Part shown: positions 56,984 through 64,000 of the stretch, in pieces | Layout: every line of letters begins with the position of its first letter | Position numbering within the stretch: the stretch's first letter is position 1 | Source: Glutamicibacter sp. MNS18 | GTDB taxonomy: Bacteria > Actinomycetota > Actinomycetes > Actinomycetales > Micrococcaceae | Assembly (NCBI RefSeq): GCF_026107515.2 | Contig: NZ_JAPCHW010000003.1 | Location: 310,001-374,000, forward strand | Direction: 5' to 3' | Length of the DNA stretch: 64,000 nucleotides | Made by a program: the position numbers and the translations under genes | Notes under the pieces: generated by a model | The model's input: only the letters and a program-made list of their open reading frames with translations | The model's database searches: none | Told to the model about the DNA's origin: nothing

Positions 56984-58177
56984 ATGCGTATCGCCATGCT
57001 CTGCCTGCACACCTCACCGCTGGAACAGCCCGGCGCCGGGGATGCCGGGGGGATGAACGTCTACGTCAAGAACCTGGCCTTCGCCCTGGGCCGGCTGGGT
57101 CACCGGATCCACCTGGTGACCCGCACCGCGGGCCCCTCCCGCACCGAGGAGGTCATCGAGAACGTCTGGATCCACCACCTGCAGGTCGCCGCGGGCCGGA
57201 CCCTGTCCAAGGAGGAGCTGCCCGGGATCATCGCCGAGGCCGTCCAGGCCGCCGGCAGGCATTTCGCACCCGTCGACTTCGACGTCATCCACGCCCACTA
57301 CTGGCTTTCGGGGATGGTCGGGTTGGAGCTGGCCGGACGCTGGAAGGTCCCGTTGGTGGTGTCCATGCACACCTCCGCCGAGGCCAAGGAGTACGAATCC
57401 GGGATTGCCGAACCAATGGTGCGCAAGCACTCGGAAAAGATCCTGCTCGCCGAGGCGGACCGCATCATCGCCAACACCCCGGTCGAGGCACGGCAGCTGG
57501 TGCGCTTCTACGCGCTACACCAGGACAAGCTCGATGTGGTCCTGCCCGGGGTGGACCACCGCATCTTCCATCCGGCGCAGGATAAGCTCTGCCGCCCCGA
57601 CGGGTCCGATGACCTGCATATCGTCTACGCCGGGCGCATGCAACGGCTCAAGGGAGCGCACCTGCTCATCGCCGCGGTCGGCCGGGCCATGGCCCTGGCC
57701 CCGGGCCTGGAAATCACCGCGGACCTTTACGGTTCGCTCTCCGGGGCGGCCGACTACGACCTGCCGGCCCTGGTCGACGAAGCCGGATTGCGTCGCCAGG
57801 TGGCGTTCCACGGCCCACTGGATCCTTCCCGGTTGGCCGCGGTCTTCGCCAACGCCGACCTGGTGGCGGTGCCCTCGCTGTCCGAGACCTTCGGGCTGGT
57901 GGCCGCCGAGGCCCAGGCCTGCGGCACCCCGGTCATCGCCAACCAGGTGGGCGGGTTGAACTACTCGGTGCACGACCAACGCTCGGGCTGGCTGATGCCG
58001 CAACCGGATCCGGACCTCTGGGCAGCCCAGCTGGTGCAATTGGCCCGCAATCCCCAGCTGATCTCCCGTGCGGGGCACGCCGCCCTGGAACACAGTGCCA
58101 AGTTCACCTGGGAACGCGCCGCGGTCGAGGCCCTGTCCAGCTACCGGGTCGCCCGGCAGTCCCTGCTGGCCGGCTAA
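56984..58177 (+). CDS. mshA: D-inositol 3-phosphate glycosyltransferase MshA
   Basis: The 397-residue GT4 enzyme has the MshA N-terminal signature HTSPLEQPGAGDAGGMNVYV and the E-x7-E motif in SETFGLVAAEAQACGTP. It transfers GlcNAc from UDP-GlcNAc to inositol 3-phosphate, the first step of mycothiol synthesis. The ATG follows TAGGAT. mshC at 39258 makes this window's second mycothiol gene. Confidence 0.9.
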   Translation: MRIAMLCLHTSPLEQPGAGDAGGMNVYVKNLAFALGRLGHRIHLVTRTAGPSRTEEVIENVWIHHLQVAAGRTLSKEELPGIIAEAVQAAGRHFAPVDFDVIHAHYWLSGMVGLELAGRWKVPLVVSMHTSAEAKEYESGIAEPMVRKHSEKILLAEADRIIANTPVEARQLVRFYALHQDKLDVVLPGVDHRIFHPAQDKLCRPDGSDDLHIVYAGRMQRLKGAHLLIAAVGRAMALAPGLEITADLYGSLSGAADYDLPALVDEAGLRRQVAFHGPLDPSRLAAVFANADLVAVPSLSETFGLVAAEAQACGTPVIANQVGGLNYSVHDQRSGWLMPQPDPDLWAAQLVQLARNPQLISRAGHAALEHSAKFTWERAAVEALSSYRVARQSLLAG

Positions 58178-58205
58178 CCCTCGTTGTCGCCGGCCAGCGG
58201 CACGC

Positions 58206-59063
58206 CTAGTCCAGCAGCTCCAGTTCGAGCTCGAAGTGCGGCTTGAGCTTGCGTGGATTCCACGCGGTGACCTCGAACCCGTCTTCCTCGGCGTCGAAGG
58301 CCAGGTGCACGGTGCCCGGCAGCTGCACCGGGGTCATGAATTCGATCTCCCACTCGTAGCCCACGCCCACCGGTTCGATATCCGCCAGTGTGCGGGCCGC
58401 GAGATAGATGCCGTGGGCGATGGCCCTGGGCATGCCCAGGACCTTGGCCGAGAGCCGGCCCAGGTGGATCGGGTTGTAGTCCCCGGCCACCGCGGCCCAC
58501 CCGCGCCCGGTATCCGCCCCCAGCTTCCATTGGGCGGTTTGCAGCGGCACGCTGAACTCCCTGCGCCCGGCCTTCTCCGGTGTGCTGCCGGAGAGCGTGG
58601 CCCCCTTGGCCAGGAAGGTGCTGCGCAGCACCATGCGTTCCTCCCCCTGCGTCGATATCCGCACCACCAGGTCGCAGCTGACCCCCTTGGCGTGAGAGCC
58701 CAAGTTCTCGGCGTTGACCTGCACGTCGAAGGCCTCGGCCTCGCCCAGCGGGCGCTGTACCGTGACCTTGTTGGTCAGGTGGATCATTCCCAGCAGGGGC
58801 AGCGGGAAGTCCTCACGTACCATCAGCGACATGGCCAGCGGGAAGGCCAGGGTATGCACATACAGGCTGGGCAGTTCCCCGGTCATCCGCGCCCCCACGG
58901 CACGACGGTATTCGGCCAGCTTCTGCGCATCGGCCGTAGCCCCCTGGTAGACCAGGGTCCGATCGGGCAGCACCGGGTTCTTGCCCTTGCGGGCCAGGGT
59001 CTTCACGGATTTGGCGTAGACCTGGCCCATGGTGGGCAGCTCGTTGACGATTTCGACAGGCAT
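58206..59063 (-). CDS. MaoC/HtdX-like (3R)-hydroxyacyl dehydratase
   Basis: The 285-residue protein has the hydratase-2 motif AGDYNPIHLGRLSAKVLG and AIAHGIYLA in its C-terminal half. In Mycobacterium tuberculosis the equivalent HtdX (Rv0241c) lies beside FabG4 and FadA2, as here. It hydrates or dehydrates long-chain acyl thioesters. It overlaps the FabG4-like gene by one base. Confidence 0.87.
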   Translation of the reverse strand: MPVEIVNELPTMGQVYAKSVKTLARKGKNPVLPDRTLVYQGATADAQKLAEYRRAVGARMTGELPSLYVHTLAFPLAMSLMVREDFPLPLLGMIHLTNKVTVQRPLGEAEAFDVQVNAENLGSHAKGVSCDLVVRISTQGEERMVLRSTFLAKGATLSGSTPEKAGRREFSVPLQTAQWKLGADTGRGWAAVAGDYNPIHLGRLSAKVLGMPRAIAHGIYLAARTLADIEPVGVGYEWEIEFMTPVQLPGTVHLAFDAEEDGFEVTAWNPRKLKPHFELELELLD

Positions 59064-60400
59064 CAGGCACCCACCAGTGACTGGCCGCAGACCCGCAGCG
59101 TCTGCCCGTTGATCCCCTGGGAGGCATCCCAGGCCAGGAAGCCGATAGCCTCGGCCACATCCAGCGGCAGCCCGCCCTGCATCAGCGAGGGCAGCACCAT
59201 CCGCGCCACCGTGCGGGTACCCAGCGGGATCTTGGCGGTCATCTCGGTTTCGATGAACCCCGGGGCCACGGCGTTGATCGTACCGCCGTTGGCGGCGAAG
59301 TCCTCGGCGCTGGCACGCACCATGCCGATGACCCCGCCCTTGGAGGCCGCGTAGTTGCTCTGCCCGCGGTTGCCGGCGATCCCGGAGGTGGAGGCCAGTG
59401 ATACCACGCGCAATCCGGGCAGGTCGGCGGCCAGCAGCTGCTCGTTCATCCGCAGCTGCGAGGCGATGTTCACCGCGATGACCGAGTCCCAGCGGCCGGC
59501 ATCCATATTGGCCAGCAGCTTGTCCCGGGTGATCCCGGCATTGTGGATGACCAGATCCAATTGCCCGTGCCGGGCCCGGGCGTGTTCGATGATCCGGGTG
59601 CCAGCGTCGGCGGCGGTGACATCCAGTTGCAGGGCGGTACCCGAGACCCGGTTGGCCACCTTGCTCAGGGCGTCGGAGGCGCCGGGCATGTCCACCACGA
59701 TCACCGTGGCCCCGTCGCGGTACAGGGTCGCGGCAATGGCCGCGCCGATGCCGCGGGCGGCGCCGGTGACCGCAACCACCTTACCGGCCAGCGGGGCATC
59801 GAAGCTTTCCGGAAGTTCTCCGGCGTTGCCCGAGACCTGGAGGAACTGCCCGTCCACGTAGGCGCTGCGTCCGGAGAGGAAGAAGTGGGTGGCCGCCAGC
59901 ACGCTGGGGCTGTCCGCCTCGGCATCCCCGGTCAGCAGGATGCCGTTGGCGGTGGCCCCGGCACGCAGTTCGCGCCCCAGCGAACGGATCGCCCCGTCGA
60001 TGCCCTGGCGGACCGCGGCAACCGCCGGTTCATCGGTGGCCAACGCCGGACGGGAGATCGAGACCACCCGGGCGCCGGGCACCAGCTGGCGGACCGCCTG
60101 ACCCGCGGCAAGCATGAGCGGAGAGAGTTGTTCGGGGTGGGTCAGCTCATCGAGCAACAGGATCAGCCCGCCGAGCTTCGCTCCCCCGGCATCGTTACGC
60201 CGCACATCCAGGCCCCAGGACACCAACGTGTCGCTCAGTGCCTGGGCCCGGGCCGAGGAGCCCAGGACCAGCAGCGGGCCGGGGAGCAGCGGGGTCTGTG
60301 TGGACCAGCGGCGCAACCGGGCCGGGCGCGGCAGGCCCAACTTCTTGGCCAGGGTGGCGGTGAACCCGGAGTTCACCATGTCAAGGTACTTGTCCGCCAT
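59063..60400 (-). CDS. High-molecular-weight 3-oxoacyl reductase, FabG4-like
   Basis: The 445-residue protein has an N-terminal flavodoxin-like domain (about 1-190) and a C-terminal SDR domain with TGAARGIG and the catalytic Ser/Tyr/Lys (ASTSGIAG, YAASKGG). This two-domain architecture is FabG4 (Rv0242c), which reduces long-chain 3-oxoacyl-CoA with NADH. It overlaps the upstream thiolase gene by one base. Confidence 0.9.
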   Translation of the reverse strand: MADKYLDMVNSGFTATLAKKLGLPRPARLRRWSTQTPLLPGPLLVLGSSARAQALSDTLVSWGLDVRRNDAGGAKLGGLILLLDELTHPEQLSPLMLAAGQAVRQLVPGARVVSISRPALATDEPAVAAVRQGIDGAIRSLGRELRAGATANGILLTGDAEADSPSVLAATHFFLSGRSAYVDGQFLQVSGNAGELPESFDAPLAGKVVAVTGAARGIGAAIAATLYRDGATVIVVDMPGASDALSKVANRVSGTALQLDVTAADAGTRIIEHARARHGQLDLVIHNAGITRDKLLANMDAGRWDSVIAVNIASQLRMNEQLLAADLPGLRVVSLASTSGIAGNRGQSNYAASKGGVIGMVRASAEDFAANGGTINAVAPGFIETEMTAKIPLGTRTVARMVLPSLMQGGLPLDVAEAIGFLAWDASQGINGQTLRVCGQSLVGA

Positions 60401-61695
60401 TAGTTCCGAGCCTCCAGAATCGCCACGACACCCTGTCCGCCTGCGGCGCAGACGGAGATCAGTCCCCGGCCCGAGCCCTTCTCATGCAGCATCTTGGCCA
60501 GCGTGGCCACGATACGTCCGCCGGTGGCGGCGAACGGGTGGCCGGCGGCCAGCGAGGAACCGTTGACGTTCAGCTTGCCGCGGTCGATGGCTCCCAGCGG
60601 TTCATCCAGCCCCAGCTTCTCGCGGCAGAACTCCTCGTCCTCCCAGGCCTTGAGCGTGGAGAGCACGGTGCCGGCGAAGGCCTCGTGGATCTCGTAGAAG
60701 TCGAAGTCCTGCAGGGTGAGGTTATTGCGCTTGAGCATCCGGGCCACCGCGTAGGCCGGGGCCATCAGCAGGCCCTCGGCCCCGTGCACGAAGTCCACGG
60801 CTGCCGCCTCGAAGTCCACGAAGTTCGCCAGCATCGGCAGACCGTGCTCGGTGGCGTAGTCCTCGCTGCCCAGCAGCACGGTGGAGGCCCCGTCGGTGAG
60901 CGGGGTGGAGTTGCCCGCGGTCATGGTCGCTTCCTCCCCCAGGGACTTGCCGAAGGCGGGTTTGAGGCTACCCAGCTTCTCCAGGGTGGAGTCCGCGCGC
61001 AGGTTGTTATCCCGGCTCAGCCCGTTGAAGCTGGTCATCAAATCGTCGAAGAACCCGCGCTCGTAGGCGGCGGCGAGATTCCGGTGGCTGGCCAGGGCCA
61101 GTTCGTCCTGGGCGGTGCGGGTAATCCCCCAGTGGCGGGTGGTCTTGGCCTGGTGCTCGCCCATCGACAGGCCGGTGCGTGGTTCGCCGGTGCCCGGCGC
61201 GCTGGGGGCCAGGTGGGCCGGGCGCAGCCTGGACAGCGCGGTGAGCTTGGCCTTGGTGCTGCGGGCGCGGGCCAGCTCCAGCAGCACCTGGCGCAGCCCC
61301 TCGGACACCGCGATCGGGGCGTCGCTGGTGGTGTCCACACCGCCGCCGATTCCCGAATCCAGCTGCCCGAGCTTGATCTTGTTGGCCAGCGAGCCGATGG
61401 CCTCCATCCCGGTGGCGCAGGCCATCTGCACGTCATAGGCCACGGTCGCCGGGTCCAGCGAACTGCCCAGCACCGACTCGCGGATCAGGTTGAAGTCCTT
61501 CGAATGCTTGAGCACCGCGCCGCCGGCCACGGCGCCGATGCGCTGGCCCTGCAATCCGAAGCGGGCCACCAGCCCCTCCAGCGCGGCGGTGAACATGTCC
61601 TGGTTCGAGGCGTTGGCGTACTTGGTGTTGGAGCGGGCAAAGGGAATGCGGTTGCCGCCGATGACGACGGCCGGGCGAACGGAAGGTGTTGCCAT
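60400..61695 (-). CDS. Acetyl-CoA C-acyltransferase (thiolase), FadA2-like
   Basis: The 431-residue thiolase has the catalytic Cys93 (QMACATGMEA), HEAFAG and CAAGGQGV at the C-terminus. It cleaves or condenses 3-oxoacyl-CoA. AGGAG precedes the ATG at 61695; the frame is open upstream to 61818 but that extension is not thiolase-like. It is the first gene of the minus-strand unit thiolase-FabG4-HtdX. Confidence 0.92.
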   Translation of the reverse strand: MATPSVRPAVVIGGNRIPFARSNTKYANASNQDMFTAALEGLVARFGLQGQRIGAVAGGAVLKHSKDFNLIRESVLGSSLDPATVAYDVQMACATGMEAIGSLANKIKLGQLDSGIGGGVDTTSDAPIAVSEGLRQVLLELARARSTKAKLTALSRLRPAHLAPSAPGTGEPRTGLSMGEHQAKTTRHWGITRTAQDELALASHRNLAAAYERGFFDDLMTSFNGLSRDNNLRADSTLEKLGSLKPAFGKSLGEEATMTAGNSTPLTDGASTVLLGSEDYATEHGLPMLANFVDFEAAAVDFVHGAEGLLMAPAYAVARMLKRNNLTLQDFDFYEIHEAFAGTVLSTLKAWEDEEFCREKLGLDEPLGAIDRGKLNVNGSSLAAGHPFAATGGRIVATLAKMLHEKGSGRGLISVCAAGGQGVVAILEARN

Positions 61696-61726
61696 GAATG
61701 GGCTCCTGGGTGGTTCGGCTGTGACA

Positions 61727-61757
61727 ATTATTACTATAACCAAGAGTACATGATACT
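61727..61757. promoter_or_regulatory. Probable TetR operator over divergent thiolase promoter
   Basis: An AGTA-n5-TACT inverted repeat at 61745-61757 abuts the TetR GTG and falls within the spacer of a candidate minus-strand promoter whose -10 is TATAGT (61733-61738). The TetR protein is likely to bind here and control both transcripts. Confidence 0.4.
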
Positions 61758-62447
61758 GTGAGTAACGTGAACAAGATCTCAGCAGGAATCGACGGCGCCG
61801 GTGACGGCCGTGCCGCACGGTGGCAGCGCCACCGCAGCGAACGTCGGCTGGAATTGCTGTCCATGGCCCGCAAGGCCATCCACCATCTGGGGCCGCAGGC
61901 CTCCATGGATGACATCGCGGCCCACGGCAACACCAGCAAGCCGGTGTACTACCGGTATTTCGGTGACAAGGAAGGGCTGCGCCAGGCGCTGGGCGACGTG
62001 GTGATCCACGAATTCCGGGGCCAGGTGCTGGCCGCGGGCCTGGCCCAGCAGGCCGAGGCCGGGGCCCTGCACGCGATGGTCACCGCCTACCTGGAACTGG
62101 CCCAGAGCAGTCCGAACATCTACTTCTTCGTCACCGCGCAACCCGTCGACGCACTAACCACACCGCATGCCGCGGGCGGCGGCCCGACCCGGGTGCTCGA
62201 CGCCTTCTTCGATGAGATCACGCAGATCATGGCCGAACGGGTGGCCGCCTACTTCGGCGCCCATCCGGACTCCAGCAACCCGGCCGTCGCCCTGTGGCCG
62301 CGCGCCGCGCTGGGCATGGTCCGCTCCGCGGGCGAGCTCTGGCTGCGCCAACCGCACGATGAGAACCGCCCGACCCTGGAAGAACTGGCCGATGCCCTGT
62401 GCAGCTGGCTCACCCACGGAATCGCCTCCACCAAACCCGGCGCCTAG
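61758..62447 (+). CDS. TetR family transcriptional regulator
   Basis: The 229-residue regulator has an N-terminal helix-turn-helix (ASMDDIAAHGNTSKPVYYRYFGDKEGL, of which TSKPVYYRYFGDKEG is the recognition part) and a helical ligand domain. The family with this locus usually senses acyl-CoA thioesters. It is divergent from the thiolase gene and precedes an acyl-CoA oxidase gene by 20 bases. Confidence 0.9.
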   Translation: MSNVNKISAGIDGAGDGRAARWQRHRSERRLELLSMARKAIHHLGPQASMDDIAAHGNTSKPVYYRYFGDKEGLRQALGDVVIHEFRGQVLAAGLAQQAEAGALHAMVTAYLELAQSSPNIYFFVTAQPVDALTTPHAAGGGPTRVLDAFFDEITQIMAERVAAYFGAHPDSSNPAVALWPRAALGMVRSAGELWLRQPHDENRPTLEELADALCSWLTHGIASTKPGA

Positions 62448-62467
62448 CCACACCAGAAAGGTCCACC

Positions 62468-64000
62468 ATGAACCACCACCGCATTGATGTCGCAGCACTG
62501 ACCGAGCAGCTGCTCGGTCCCTGGGCGGACATCCGCAAGGCCTCGCGGGCCCGCGCCGCCCGCCCCGAGCTGCAGCGCGATCCCGCGCTGGGCATGGACC
62601 AGCACCGCGAGCGGGTGCTCGAGCAGCTGAAGATCCTGACCAAGGAGGGGGCCGTCCAGCTGGCCTTCCCGGCCGCCTTCGGCGGGGCGGACAACCACGG
62701 CGGCTCCATCGCCGCCTTCGAGGAACTGGTCGCGGCGGATCCCTCGTTGCAGATCAAGGCCGGGGTGCAGTGGGGGCTGTTCGGCGGTGCGGTATTGCAC
62801 CTGGGCACCGGGGAGCACCACCGGAAGTGGCTGCCGGGCATCCTGGACTTCTCCGTTCCCGGGGCCTTCGCGATGACCGAGATCGGCCACGGGTCGGATG
62901 TGGCCTCGGTGGCCACCACCGCCACCTACGATCCGGACACCGAGGAATTCATCATCCACACCCCCTTCAAGGCCGCGTGGAAGGAATTCCTGGGTAATGC
63001 CGCCCTGCACGGCACCGCCGCCACCGTCTTCGCCCAGCTGATCACCAAGGGCGTGAACCACGGGGTGCACTGCTTCTACGTGCCGATCCGCGATGAGCAC
63101 GGCAACTTCCTGGAAGGCATCGGCGGTGAGGACGACGGGCTGAAGGGCGGACTGAACGGTATCGACAACGGCCGGCTGCACTTCAGCGAAGTGCGCATCC
63201 CGCGGGTGAACCTGCTCAACCGCTACGGCGATGTGGCCGCCGACGGCACCTACTCCTCCCCGATCGCCTCCCCGGGCCGGCGCTTCTTCACGATGCTCGG
63301 CACCCTGGTGCAGGGCCGGGTGTCGCTGGACGGCGCGTCCACCAGCGCCTCGAAGATCGCCCTGCAGATCGCGATCACCTATGCCAACCAGCGCCGCCAG
63401 TTCACCAGCACCTCGGATACCGAGGAAACCACCATCCTGGACTACCAGCGCCACCAGCGCCGGCTGCTGCCGAAGCTGGCCCGCACCTACGCGGCCTCCT
63501 TCGCCCATGACGAGCTGCTGACCAAGTTCGACGCGGTCTTCTCCGGCCGCGAGGACAGCGACGAGGACCGCCAGGACCTGGAGACCCTGGCCGCGGCCCT
63601 AAAGTCGCTGAGCACCTGGGATGCCCTGGATACCCTGCAAGAGGCCCGCGAGGCCTGCGGCGGCTCCGGGTACATGGCCAAGAACCGCTTCAACCAGCTG
63701 CATAGCGACCTGGATATCTACGTCACCTTCGAGGGGGACAACAACGTCCTGCTGCAATTGGTGGGCAAGCGGCTGCTGACCGACTACGCCGCCGAGTTCC
63801 GCAAGCTCGATACCGGGGCGGTCGCCCGCTACGTGGCCAAGCAGGTCGGCTCCACCGCCCTGCACCGCACCGGGTTGCGCACCGTCGCGCAGACCTTCGC
63901 CGATGCCAGCGACGAGCGCAAGAGCGCCAACTTCTTCAAGGACCCGGCCAACCAGAAGGAACTGCTGGCCGAACGGGTGGACGCGATGGTCGCCGAGGTG
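62468..64000 (+). CDS. Acyl-CoA oxidase (partial, C-terminus outside window)
   Basis: The visible 511 residues follow the acyl-CoA oxidase pattern: AMTEIGHGSDVASVATTATYD, FAQLITKGVNHGVHCFYVPI, LNGIDNGRLHF and the catalytic Glu in FEGDNNVLLQ. Oxidases pass electrons from FAD to O2, giving H2O2 and trans-2-enoyl-CoA, unlike the dehydrogenase FadE5 that holds this place in mycobacteria. AAAGG precedes the ATG. It is probably cotranscribed with tetR. Confidence 0.88.
   Translation, partial: MNHHRIDVAALTEQLLGPWADIRKASRARAARPELQRDPALGMDQHRERVLEQLKILTKEGAVQLAFPAAFGGADNHGGSIAAFEELVAADPSLQIKAGVQWGLFGGAVLHLGTGEHHRKWLPGILDFSVPGAFAMTEIGHGSDVASVATTATYDPDTEEFIIHTPFKAAWKEFLGNAALHGTAATVFAQLITKGVNHGVHCFYVPIRDEHGNFLEGIGGEDDGLKGGLNGIDNGRLHFSEVRIPRVNLLNRYGDVAADGTYSSPIASPGRRFFTMLGTLVQGRVSLDGASTSASKIALQIAITYANQRRQFTSTSDTEETTILDYQRHQRRLLPKLARTYAASFAHDELLTKFDAVFSGREDSDEDRQDLETLAAALKSLSTWDALDTLQEAREACGGSGYMAKNRFNQLHSDLDIYVTFEGDNNVLLQLVGKRLLTDYAAEFRKLDTGAVARYVAKQVGSTALHRTGLRTVAQTFADASDERKSANFFKDPANQKELLAERVDAMVAEV

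Overview
The window comes from a high-GC Gram-positive actinobacterium, most likely of the Micrococcaceae (Arthrobacter/Glutamicibacter-like). The grounds are an actinobacterial cytochrome bc1-aa3 operon, RbpA, two mycothiol genes (mshA, mshC), a pupylation locus with a fused PafBC regulator, HelY, and a FabG4/HtdX-type lipid locus. Many genes start directly 6-7 bases after a -10 hexamer, so leaderless transcription looks common.

Layout. 1-3650: ctaE-qcrC-qcrA-qcrB on the minus strand (qcrB cut by the window edge). 3650-11220: divergent trpD, a stand-alone RAM-domain protein, a SatD/DUF3307-tail pair, DUF3054, AlkC-type DNA repair, a methyltransferase and a VOC protein, followed by about 785 bases with no intact gene. 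11221-16610: an ArsR regulator, the zapE-def-rlmA-like operon, NfeD/SPFH, and rbpA behind a sequence matching a SigR/SigH promoter. 16614-27103: Ppm-type glycosyltransferase, amidohydrolase, helY, tatC, tatA, fused pafBC and two FKBP isomerases.

27218-33324: pafA-pup-dop-arc-trmI. The proteasome core genes prcB and prcA are missing from their usual place between pup and pafA, where only 45 bases remain, and ARC lacks the C-terminal proteasome-docking tail. The locus therefore looks like tagging and unfolding without a 20S protease.

33373-44446: site-2 protease, HAD phosphatase, an unrecognised 606-residue membrane protein, aldo/keto reductase, PAC2 protein, mshC, uppP, small conserved proteins, an acyl-CoA dehydrogenase and an M20 peptidase. 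44604-47553: an accessory patch with a seven-bladed PLL-type propeller lectin, two small unknown genes and tRNA-Leu(GAG). 47748-51662: an F420-type NADP-binding oxidoreductase, an nhaC antiporter gene broken by an in-frame TAG, and an Nramp-like transporter lacking the canonical metal-site motifs.

51917-54977: three translationally coupled genes (response regulator, histidine kinase, TAXI-type lipoprotein) with no TRAP permease; this is the best candidate for an undescribed signalling system here. 55307-64000: nrdF, a DUF1772 protein, mshA, then a fatty-acid locus (MaoC hydratase, FabG4-like reductase, thiolase, divergent TetR, acyl-CoA oxidase cut by the window end). All functions are inferred from reading the sequence; no database search was run.
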